A stretch of 64,000 bases of DNA. It comes from Watersipora subatra (Eukaryota > Bryozoa > Gymnolaemata > Cheilostomatida > Watersiporidae). The notes beneath the pieces are model-generated. The model was not told the DNA's origin and ran no database searches. It saw nothing but the letters and a program-made list of their open reading frames with translations. The translations under genes were made by a program, and so were the position numbers. Within the stretch, counting starts at the first letter, position 1; each line of letters begins with the position of its first letter. Shown here one piece after another: positions 60,101 through 64,000 of this stretch. The DNA lies in contig NC_088711.1 in the NCBI RefSeq assembly GCF_963576615.1, forward strand, positions 2,976,001 through 3,040,000, given 5' to 3'.

Positions 60101-60485
60101 GGCTTTCTGACATATTCAGCTCATTCTCTTTGGCAGCTCAAAACATCCTTTAACAGCTGGAAATTTGCGAACAGTTGATTCAACACATTCTAGAAAGTCT
60201 TTTGATGTTGGACTTGTACTAAAATTATCTTAAACTGAAGGAGCAATCTGAAGGTAAACTAGTACTTTCATATTTAGCAGAAGTCACTCTATCATGAATA
60301 CAAGTAGGGCATTTTTTATACCCAATTGGCAACATTTAACAGTAATTAGTCACAGCATATGTATCCCAACAATCCCGGCTTCTTAAAAACATCTGCAAAG
60401 TCCATACTAAAGGGTGTAACTACTTACCATGGATTGTGGGATATGAAGTGTCATCAACGGTTATGGACACGACTGGGTCAGACAT
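27197..60485 (-). CDS. Phactr: Phactr: phosphatase and actin regulator, 11 coding exons
   Basis: Exons on the minus strand: 60485-60428, 59459-58815, 57045-56929, 43337-43296, 42879-42760, 41683-41413, 33912-33812, 32088-31876, 29416-29355, 29261-29124, 27307-27231. Every join keeps frame; the total is about 614 codons before the tail. Phactr proteins bind G-actin through RPEL motifs and recruit protein phosphatase 1 through the C-terminus, linking actin levels to dephosphorylation of cytoskeletal targets. Visible here: a basic [10 protein letters not shown] region, RPEL1 ([13 protein letters not shown]), a proline-rich PPPY segment, an acidic linker, RPEL2-4, then the PP1-docking tail ([28 protein letters not shown]). 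One N-terminal and three C-terminal RPELs is the canonical layout. The vertebrate ending LTRFHRP is not found: either a last short exon was missed, or translation reads through to a TAG at 27197-27199 (ending [13 protein letters not shown]). Confidence 0.93.
27231..27307 (-). CDS. Phactr: Phactr exon 11: C-terminal PP1-docking tail
   Basis: Acceptor TTTTAG, then [20 protein letters not shown] and SKHLT + AG. The match to the family tail ([12 protein letters not shown]..MxVH...LTR) is close. The following bases read AGG TTT, giving RF, then GTTAAG. The possible donor (CAG|GTTTGT) is weak. Read-through ends at TAG 27197-27199. Confidence 0.93.
27308..29123 (-). other. Phactr intron 10
   Basis: Holds the P-element-like relic at 28438-28904. 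The rest (27308-28437) is AT-rich with chance ORFs and no supported feature. Confidence 0.6.
28438..28904 (-). pseudogene. P-element/THAP9-like transposase relic (3' part)
   Basis: On the minus strand a frame from 28904 reads ...[16 protein letters not shown]..., then [19 protein letters not shown]. The QDHxExxFxxIR signature is typical of the C-terminal half of P-element and THAP9 transposases. Directly after it, near 28610, the frame breaks by one nucleotide: the next conserved block ([19 protein letters not shown] and [13 protein letters not shown]) continues in another frame to TAG at 28438. Only the 3' part is present; the THAP domain and catalytic region are missing, so it is inactive. 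It sits inside a Phactr intron in the same orientation as the host gene. Identification rests on the motif, which I judge strong. Confidence 0.82.
29124..29261 (-). CDS. Phactr: Phactr exon 10: RPEL4 and start of the PP1-docking tail
   Basis: 138 nt, phase 0 at both ends, acceptor CTCTCGCAG, donor [25 protein letters not shown] is RPEL4. It runs into [20 protein letters not shown] and [10 protein letters not shown]. In the family this stretch wraps around PP1; ILQF occupies the place of the RVxF-type docking motif, with the conserved Arg and Trp following in DRRADKPW. Confidence 0.98.
29355..29416 (-). CDS. Phactr: Phactr exon 9: spacer helix before RPEL4
   Basis: 62 nt, acceptor TTTATAG, donor AAAG|GTATAT, phase 1 in and 0 out. 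Reads [20 protein letters not shown], the charged helix that separates the last two RPELs in Phactr proteins. Confidence 0.93.
29417..31875 (-). other. Phactr intron 8
   Basis: Contains the dispersed repeat at 29760-30290 and a small duplicated inverted-repeat block at 31420-31505 (ctctgacagctgtcacaag, and tgtgacagctgtcaca). No further exon was seen. Confidence 0.5.
29760..30290. mobile_element. Second copy of the dispersed repeat seen at 21330-21830
   Basis: Shares ordered blocks with 21330-21830 (cttcacatagttc, gagcaaacatctttg, aaaagggatgcgaat). Both copies are heavily decayed. Termini were not defined. Confidence 0.42.
31876..32088 (-). CDS. Phactr: Phactr exon 8: RPEL motifs 2 and 3
   Basis: 213 nt, acceptor TCTGCAG, donor CATG|GTAAGA, phase 1 at both ends. 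Contains [20 protein letters not shown] (RPEL2) and [16 protein letters not shown] (RPEL3) joined by [20 protein letters not shown]. The spacer is of the length that lets adjacent RPELs bind several actins. An in-frame ATG just upstream in the intron (MDSKCSSAG) could start a short isoform but is probably chance. Confidence 0.97.
32768..32826. repeat. AT-rich self-complementary repeat
   Basis: tattatataatac and cagtattatataatactg alternate, so the block can fold on itself in several registers. It is preceded at 32640-32760 by three diverged copies of a unit containing agaagcaacaatgtgcac. Confidence 0.88.
32913..33748. repeat. Perfect 22-bp satellite array, 38 copies, in Phactr intron 7
   Basis: The unit begins gactagagaggagtggagac and ends ac. 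The array is exactly 836 bp, 38 x 22, and I find no mismatch in any copy. It starts 63 nt past the exon 7 donor in transcript sense. Read on the transcribed strand, each unit is gtgtctccactcctctctag followed by tc, a pyrimidine-rich tract ending in AG. Such homogeneity implies very recent expansion or homogenisation; the copy number in an assembly may be under- or over-estimated. Confidence 0.98.
33812..33912 (-). CDS. Phactr: Phactr exon 7: acidic linker
   Basis: 101 nt, acceptor TCTTGCAG, donor GATG|GTAAGA. Phase 2 in and 1 out, fitting exons 6 and 8 exactly. Reads [20 protein letters not shown], then [13 protein letters not shown], comparable to the acidic stretch before the C-terminal RPELs in the family. 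The 22-bp array starts 63 nt beyond its donor. Confidence 0.85.
33999..34479. mobile_element. 481-bp pogo/mariner-like MITE in Phactr intron 6
   Basis: Inverted ends CAGTCATACCTCGACATA (left) and the complement of CAGTCATACCTCTACATA (right). TA follows the right end. The body lacks a transposase frame. Confidence 0.75.
35096..35219. repeat. 62-bp tandem duplication
   Basis: Two copies of a 62-bp unit (cctacggcgctctatcataa...gtggtgggacaact-like) differ at two positions. Confidence 0.9.
36090..38030. repeat. 59-bp satellite-like array, about 33 copies
   Basis: The unit contains ttatggacctttatagaggt, cttattgaaccgtgttaatg and tgaaatatgttacaccgtg. An imperfect palindrome (gacctttatagaggtc) sits in each copy. 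Variants are zoned: gttaatg copies dominate to about 36830 and gttgatg copies after it, with blocks of two to three units reused. Confidence 0.97.
38845..39300. mobile_element. Pogo-like MITE copy A, terminal segment in triplicate
   Basis: Starts TACAGTGCGCCCTCGGGTCA and repeats the end segment (gtgcgccctcgggtcacgat) three times. The body (actaaaacttagcttcaagt, attaaattcatttaagtta) matches copies B (39305-39960) and, inverted, C (48182-48862). Confidence 0.7.
39305..39960. mobile_element. Pogo-like MITE copy B
   Basis: Begins near gtgcacctcctggctatgat and shares a long ordered match with the reverse complement of 48182-48862 (aaatttagcttcaagtgtgt; tttagtaaactaaattcatt; ctatgggtttctata). Its right terminus is degraded. 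Confidence 0.68.
40110..41019. mobile_element. 910-bp Tc1/mariner-like MITE
   Basis: Left end CAGTGATGGCCAAAATAGTT GGGACACC and right end the complement of CAATGATGCGCGTCCCAAAA TAATTGGGACGCC form related inverted ends. TA lies on both sides (40108-40109, 41020-41021). The ends resemble Tc1-type termini that carry AAAATAGTTGGGAC. Confidence 0.75.
40619..41305. mobile_element. Inverted-repeat element overlapping the Tc1-like MITE
   Basis: Left actagctgcactaccgggcg-ttgcctgagta and right tacctgggcaacgccgggta-ttcacctagt are inverted partners. This GGCGTTGCC-type end is widespread in invertebrate repeats. The element overlaps 40110-41019, so one insertion is nested in or chimeric with the other. 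Confidence 0.62.
40848..40914 (+). repeat. tRNA-like segment (probable SINE head)
   Basis: tagcctattgggtagggcgt resembles an RNA polymerase III A box, and about 40 nt later gagatcaaatct stands where a B box (GGTTCGAATCC) belongs. The B box is degraded and the acceptor stem does not pair well, so it is a tRNA-derived repeat and not a working tRNA gene. Confidence 0.5.
41413..41683 (-). CDS. Phactr: Phactr exon 6: proline-rich PPPY and acidic segment
   Basis: 271 nt, phase 1 in, phase 2 out (TCTCG|GTAATG). Encodes [20 protein letters not shown], then [20 protein letters not shown] and a basic end [23 protein letters not shown] fits the WW-domain ligand consensus. Two in-frame acceptors lie 6 nt apart (GCTTCAG|TGTCAG|CTG; alternative right edge 41677), so two isoforms differing by two residues are possible. 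Confidence 0.86.
41782..42657. mobile_element. TTAA-flanked MITE with about 130-bp inverted repeats, Phactr intron 5
   Basis: TTAA at 41778-41781 and 42658-42661 bounds AGGTTGACTTGCAACAAAAT...; the last 125-130 bp of the element is nearly the exact reverse complement of the first 125-130 bp (a few mismatches, such as gatatcaag/ggtatcaaaag). TTAA targets suggest a piggyBac-type mobiliser, although the ends do not show the usual CCC start. A transcript of this intron would fold into a long hairpin. Confidence 0.85.
42760..42879 (-). CDS. Phactr: Phactr exon 5: linker exon
   Basis: 120 nt, acceptor TTGACAG, donor TTCCA|GTATGT, phase 1 at both ends. Encodes [18 protein letters not shown], then [27 protein letters not shown] offers proline-directed phosphorylation sites. 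Supported by phase, splice sites and raised GC, not by a conserved motif. Confidence 0.75.
43296..43337 (-). CDS. Phactr: Phactr exon 4 (42-nt microexon, candidate)
   Basis: Acceptor TCTATAG, donor GCTG|GTAGGT, phase 1 at both ends, coding [14 protein letters not shown]. It fits between exons 3 and 5 but could be skipped without changing frame, and no conserved motif confirms it. Confidence 0.65.
44122..44345. repeat. 14-bp minisatellite, about 16 copies
   Basis: The unit gatctaattgcgcc alternates with gatctagttgtgct, giving a 28-bp higher-order period at the start; later copies are more mixed. Confidence 0.92.
45505..46613. mobile_element. 1.1-kb pogo/mariner-like element carrying a nested hAT-type MITE
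   Basis: TA-flanked ends CAGTGAAACTCGGATAACTC at left and the complement of CAGTGAAACATGGATAACTC at right. Inner repeats of the gcttggtcc and ttcgaatt kind occur near both ends. No intact transposase is present. The minus-strand ORF 46284-46604 spans the right end and is not a real protein. Confidence 0.8.
46160..46301. mobile_element. 126-bp foldback hAT-type MITE with 8-bp target duplication
   Basis: The element 46168-46293 is flanked by identical ctattcat (46160-46167 and 46294-46301). It is an almost complete palindrome: two 63-nt arms starting CACGGGCTAGCCGGGTCACG pair with about five mismatches and no loop. The 8-bp duplication and CA-G start fit hAT elements. It is inserted within the pogo-like element 45505-46613. 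Confidence 0.92.
47340..47880. repeat. 26-bp minisatellite, about 20 copies
   Basis: The unit is ccatagtcacctgctgcaag followed by aaccag, with alternates (tgccag, taccag) and several copies shortened by loss of ata. Confidence 0.95.
48182..48862. mobile_element. 681-bp pogo-like MITE copy C, inverted relative to A and B
   Basis: TA-flanked. Left end CAGTGGAACCTCGTCATATG, right end complement of CAGTGCACCCCTGTGTTACG. Contains a short catgtatcagtaa repeat at 48690-48755. The body matches 38845-39960 in reverse. Confidence 0.8.
49771..49911. repeat. 39-bp tandem repeat, about 3.6 copies
   Basis: The unit aacatcatggtgttaacata-tgttcatcagaacatgtt includes the inverted pair aacatgttaaca. Confidence 0.92.
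50252..50392 (+). pseudogene. Acidic broken frame, possible transposase C-terminus
   Basis: The plus strand reads [20 protein letters not shown] and [14 protein letters not shown], then an in-frame TAG and [14 protein letters not shown] before TAA. It is clearly protein-like in composition and lies in a region of decayed repeats (49200-50600). I do not recognise the family. It is probably the end of a mobile-element protein. Confidence 0.3.
51178..51262. repeat. 16-bp tandem repeat, about five copies
   Basis: The unit is cgactgtttcatttat; the last copy has caactg. Confidence 0.92.
52647..52719. repeat. Two adjacent perfect hairpins
   Basis: Arms 52647-52665 and 52668-52686 (aactccaccttggttggca) are exact complements with only two bases between them. 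Next, 52688-52697 and 52710-52719 (tatattactc) form a second perfect stem with a 12-nt loop. Confidence 0.93.
54100..54326. repeat. 45-bp tandem repeat ending in a 34-bp perfect palindrome
   Basis: Four to five copies of a 45-bp unit (agttactaatagtatattat, caacagagtcagtgactata, ccttc). The last partial copy meets an inverted copy, giving the perfect palindrome 54293-54326. Confidence 0.92.
54345..54740. repeat. Diverged tandem repeat with hairpin
   Basis: A mix of caatggcacatctaccacac, agcacagttaccacacaatg and taccatataatggta units. 54345-54386 forms a near-perfect inverted repeat (ccattgtatg...catacaatgg). Confidence 0.8.
54866..55105. repeat. 36-bp minisatellite, about six to seven copies
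   Basis: The unit contains gtctgtgccctttttggctg and ggtgctatgtgggcag. Two plus-strand frames are open ([12 protein letters not shown] and [12 protein letters not shown]) because 36 is a multiple of three. Confidence 0.95.
55186..56928. other. No supported feature (5' part of Phactr intron 3)
   Basis: Unique-looking sequence with chance ORFs such as 55724-55942 on the plus strand. Confidence 0.45.
56929..57045 (-). CDS. Phactr: Phactr exon 3: RPEL motif 1
   Basis: 39 codons, acceptor GAATTAG, donor GCAG|GTAGGC, phase 1 at both ends. Reads [20 protein letters not shown], then [18 protein letters not shown]. The [10 protein letters not shown] core is the N-terminal RPEL of Phactr, which is divergent from the classic RPxxxEL form. 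Confidence 0.95.
57977..58273 (-). CDS. Candidate single-exon membrane protein within Phactr intron 2
   Basis: A 98-codon ATG-to-stop ORF. It starts [21 protein letters not shown] strongly hydrophobic stretch lies at about residues 37-63 ([20 protein letters not shown]) and a second at about 70-86 ([17 protein letters not shown]), followed by a basic tail [13 protein letters not shown]. Two membrane segments with a short loop would make a hairpin membrane protein. It lies on the same strand as Phactr and would be a nested intronless gene, a retained-intron product or a chance ORF. No family is recognised, and AT-rich DNA readily yields hydrophobic chance ORFs. Confidence 0.3.
   Translation of the reverse strand: MKYDYVQSFWASWKPYCYYFFKEITTMKDVLKTWKHNVDVVFVYILYRVLADFLLLIIIVLFGYQIPSLPDGLFFLLPLTNIVLLTTYRRLHPALTMK
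58815..59459 (-). CDS. Phactr: Phactr exon 2: disordered N-terminus and basic region
   Basis: 215 codons, acceptor CATTTCAG, donor GTCG|GTATGT, phase 1 at both ends. Starts [13 protein letters not shown] and runs through a Ser/Thr/Asp-rich disordered stretch to [18 protein letters not shown], then [14 protein letters not shown]. The [11 protein letters not shown] segment is the conserved basic element that precedes the first RPEL in Phactr proteins and serves as nuclear-import and actin-sensitive region in the family. Confidence 0.9.
59859..59873. repeat. Run of 15 G
   Basis: An uninterrupted G15 tract followed by tgggtgtg in Phactr intron 1. Such runs are prone to length errors. The remaining intron 1 sequence (59460-60427) shows nothing else. 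Confidence 0.95.
60428..60485 (-). CDS. Phactr: Phactr exon 1 (initiator exon candidate)
   Basis: Begins [19 protein letters not shown] and ends with a strong donor (CATG|GTAAGTAG) in phase 1, exactly the phase needed by exon 2. G is at -3 of the ATG. The frame is open a further 22 codons or so upstream, so this could also be an internal exon with an unseen acceptor. Confidence 0.62.
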
Positions 60486-62775
60486 TGCACTTATTGCAAG
60501 AGTGTGTACCAATACTCCCACCTCTACCCAAACATTTTTCTGTTTTAGGTCTTGTTAGCTTGACTGATGCCAATAAAGAATGGTTGTCACTTAAAACCGT
60601 CTAAAAACATCAGTAAAACATTAGTAACACACAACTCTGAGCAAAAGTTGTTACTCAAGAGTGTGACTAAATTGTCTGCATTCTGAGTCAACTTTTAGTG
60701 CAATAAGAAAGGTTACTCATGTCTCAAAGTCCAAGTTATTTCATTTTTTGTTTCAATGACCCATACATACACATTACTGCTGGTAAAAGAATATGTTATA
60801 CTAATATACTAAAATATTTATATACAGTGAGTAAACGATACATAATTAATTATACAATAAAAATATGCCTGTACTCCTGTTTACTGACATCGCACCAGAT
60901 GCTCGATGCCGCCTTCTTAAACTGCTGCAATCGAATAATTAAACTAAAACAAAATAACACTCCCATAATAAATACTCACATAAACTCACATAATAAATAT
61001 ATCCACAAATCCACTCGAGATGAGGTAAACAACTTCATCCAATGAGACACTAACTATTCCGTGTGTTGAAAAATGTACAGATTTGCTGTAGGATACACTA
61101 AGCGACTGGATTAACGATTTACCGAGAATAATGAAGTACAAAACTCGTGTGTTTCAGTCTAGCACCACAATATTTTATGTATTTATGCACAATTTACATA
61201 TCGTACATAATATAAATACTAAAGAACCTTTGCAAAATGAAAGCTGGTTTAAAAAGGTTATAAAAGACTCTTAGTTCAAGGAATAATAGCGTTAAATGTC
61301 ATAGCATTGATTGTGGATTGCAGGGTGTGCAAAGCCTTGCCCTAAAGGGACTGAGAGGCGAGAGCCTCACTGCCACTCACGGGACTCTGCCACTCACGTA
61401 CAGTATTTTAGCAGATAAATGTGAAAAACAGTAATTCATGCTAGACAGCTGGAAGGAACAATACGGCTAAGCAACAAGAAGCAGACTACAGCATAATATA
61501 AACAATCATATTAGTATGGTTTACTTGAACTATGAAATTCTGTCAAGGAAACATAAATTTTTGCATCTTTGTCATATTTTCTGATTTTGCTAGAGCCATA
61601 TTCAATTTGCCTTCTTCTCTGCCCATGTCAAGTTGCAACAAAATTCTACTTACTATACCGCTGTAAATATGATAGTTTGTACGAGCCTGTACATACAGGG
61701 AAGAACTGAAAACTCAGATTGCTTTAGTATATCTAGATCAGCTAAACATAAGAAACTGTACATTCGTCTGGGCATAATATTTGCGACGATTGCCACAAAA
61801 CATAATAAGCCTCCATTATCTAGTCATAAGGAATTAAAAATATTTAGCTTGCTGAGGAAGCTCCCACACTTTGATCAGTACTAGCATATCACATTACATC
61901 ATTTAGCAACTGTACGTAAAGTTGAAACGTATCAAATAAGAAGGAAGGGCAGGATGCGTAGAGCGTAGAACTCACTAATAAAAAGGCATTCTGAGAGTAC
62001 ATTACTCTGAAGAAAATCACAATATCTGCCCAGTAAATGATTTTTACAAACGAGTAAATTTGGCCATTGTCACACATTAAAAATGCATATCCAATTTAAT
62101 GAAATGTAATAATTCTGAAGTCTACATGTCAGCAGTATCAATATTGAAAAAGCTTGCAACAATATTATAGACTGGTGGTGTTGAGCTTGATTTAGCTCAG
62201 ACGCTGATAAATTCTTACAGAAATTGTAATCTTTTTAGACTTTTAGGAGTGCTGGTAGCCTATGCAGTTTTCTTTTACTACCAAGGCTGATTTTGTGAGG
62301 TAAGTCTGTGACATTCACATTAGGGCAGTTGCTAGCAGATTATATAGTAACCCACATACAAAAAGTTAGCTTTAAATACTGATACTGACAAATAATGAAC
62401 ATGTTGTGAGAAAACCCAAACTACTGACTAGTTTTACTTTTGGTAAACAATCAGATTTAGGAGTTGATATTATTTTTCAATAACTATAAGTAAACTACAG
62501 ACAGAATTGAGGTGGTTACACTCTATCATGTGATGTTAGTTACCACAAACAACCAGCATTTGATTGTGGTAGCTATGATCTTGTGTTGAGGGTATGCAAC
62601 AAAAAGGAACTTTATGAAACCATATCAAAGAAAGCGTGAGTACAAGCAAAGTCATGATAAAACCGTTATCATGGCTTAACACACCAAAAATAACATTAAT
62701 AAAATGCAGTGCTATTTAAAAAAAATTGGACAGCTATGATGTAACATTATGAAATCTGGTAAAATGCAAAAACTT
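60486..62775. other. Upstream flank of Phactr
   Basis: Should contain the Phactr 5' UTR or promoter, but no TATA box or other element could be assigned with confidence. Only chance ORFs are seen on both strands. Confidence 0.45.
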
Positions 62776-62934
62776 TTAGACTTTTGTTAACTTCCTCTTC
62801 GTGCTTTCTTTACTAGCTGTTCTTACTATAGCATGACAAATTTTATACATTGGTGTAAACAGGATTGCAAATTTCATTAATTCCATGATGAGTGGTACAT
62901 TGATCAGATCTTTTGGAACAAGCCAATCAAACAT
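62776..62934 (-). CDS. Candidate small membrane-associated ORF (52 codons)
   Basis: ATG at 62934 opens MFDWLVPKDLINVPLIMELM, then KFAILFTPMYKICHAIVRTA and a basic tail SKESTKRKLTKV before TAA. The frame is open 16 codons further upstream (...SYQLFSIDLFVHAT) to 62982, so it may instead be the last exon of a longer minus-strand gene. One amphipathic or transmembrane stretch is followed by a Lys/Arg-rich end, as expected for a membrane-anchored micropeptide. I do not recognise it; chance cannot be excluded. Confidence 0.33.
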   Translation of the reverse strand: MFDWLVPKDLINVPLIMELMKFAILFTPMYKICHAIVRTASKESTKRKLTKV

Positions 62935-62982
62935 TGTAGCATGCACAAACAAGTCGATAGAAAAAAGTTGATAAGATTGATT

Positions 62983-64000
62983 TTATCGACACACAAAGTA
63001 ACAAATACCAGAAATGAATGATATAGCTAGAAACACATAGTATACACAAGTATACTTATATAGCTAATATATATATTAAGTACAGTTAATATGTCTATGT
63101 AGAAATAAGACACTAAAACCAGTTGCCATATTAGAACAGTGAACTGCTAAGATGGACCAGCCCCCGAGCAGCCAAAGATGCGTGCCAGAACGTTGTGCAA
63201 TGAGTGCCTACATTATTGATATATCAGATGTATAAGTTGAATGTCGTCAATCCTAAATATAATCTGTGATATAATGGTTGTTGTGCATATAGTATCCCCT
63301 TGTCAAACAAAAATATCTTGAGCCAGTCTACGTGTAATAGGTAATGAAGACCATAAAAAGTTGGTCACCACCCATTCTCGCTGGTTTTACTTGATAGACA
63401 GCTGTTGCTTTCTTGACGCGGAGTTCTTGCCCAAAGTGTATAAACACTTTATTTTTGAAACTTTAAAATATTTATGGTATTAAAAGCCAACGGTATCTTC
63501 TAACCTAATAAACAACATTGTCTGTACAAATTAATAAGCAAAATTCACCTAATTCTTAGAATAAAAATGAGCGTAAGTTTCAAAGACTACAACTATGACC
63601 AGCCCTAAAACAACAAATTTAAAAATACAATCAAAGCAATTTGTTCGTATTCATAAAGTCTCAGTCAATAATATTCAGACTAACCTAAGCGTATTGATAA
63701 AATCGGTGTCGATGATTGTTACTGTGGAGTTCCGCCATATCTGACCTAAAATTTAGATTTCCGATGGCGATCCTACTAATTCGCAGTTTCGATTTTGCAA
63801 AATGAAACTCAATTTGCGTCACTCCGATCTAACTTTAAAAAAGAGTTGGCTCCTCGATCTTTTCAACAACCAACAGTCGTCCGAGGGAACAACTACGAAT
63901 GATATGCTATTGGGAGACCCTAAATAAACTAGAATGACGTTATCTACTCATGTGACCATACGTCATGCCTATGACTCAGGACGCAACCGCCAGTTAGTAT
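62983..64000. other. No supported feature
   Basis: AT-rich to about 63700, then less so. A short minus-strand ATG frame (MAELHSNNHRHRFYQYA) near 63690-63740 ends before a possible donor and was not accepted. Confidence 0.45.

Noticed and set aside
63690-63745. Upstream first exon MAELHSNNHRHRFYQYA for Phactr
   Set aside because: The frame stops before the only nearby donor-like site, and exon 1 at 60485 already supplies an ATG in the right phase.

Overview
The window looks like AT-rich genomic DNA from an invertebrate animal. Genes are split by introns with GT/AG borders, and many minisatellites and short inverted-repeat transposons lie between and inside them. The clearest gene belongs to the Phactr family (phosphatase and actin regulators: RPEL actin-binding repeats plus a C-terminal PP1-docking tail), which is restricted to animals. 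The phylum cannot be fixed from the sequence. There are no bacterial operons, no CRISPR array and no convincing tRNA or rRNA gene.

Layout. 0-9.9 kb: mostly non-coding, with a probable 3' end of a minus-strand gene (259-689), weak plus-strand exon candidates (4808-4954, 6637-6823, 9181-9513) and minisatellites. 9.9-12.2 kb: a four-exon minus-strand gene rebuilt here by splice phase. It encodes a 235-residue acidic, disordered protein that starts MGCGNSK, an N-myristoylation/palmitoylation signal. 12.2-27 kb: repeat-dominated, with tandem arrays of 26, 15, 21, 40, 18 and 16 bp units (the 15-bp array is 2 kb), a 647-bp TA-flanked MITE and one candidate cysteine-containing exon (16042-16263).

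27.2-60.5 kb: one Phactr gene on the minus strand, reconstructed as 11 coding exons from an initiator ATG at 60485 to a C-terminal exon at 27231-27307. All exon joins keep frame. The product has a basic [10 protein letters not shown] region, one N-terminal RPEL motif, a proline-rich PPPY segment, an acidic linker, three C-terminal RPEL motifs and the [10 protein letters not shown]...AAIRKEL tail. Its introns hold a P-element/THAP9-like transposase relic (28438-28904), a perfect 38-copy 22-bp array directly after the exon 7 donor, a 59-bp array of about 1.9 kb, pogo/mariner-, hAT- and TTAA-flanked MITEs, a tRNA-like SINE head, several hairpins and a small membrane-protein ORF. 60.5-64 kb: upstream flank, with a 52-codon candidate micro-ORF on the minus strand.

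How the genes work together: the two solid genes lie on the same strand. Both are predicted to act at the cell cortex or in the cytoskeleton (actin/PP1 regulation; a lipid-anchored acidic protein), but nothing shows that they are linked functionally. I did not find a clearly new biological system. The most unusual items are the 38-copy array, which in transcript sense is a chain of acceptor-like polypyrimidine-AG sites beside a Phactr exon, the nested hAT-in-pogo foldback element, and the unplaced Phactr C-terminal tail.
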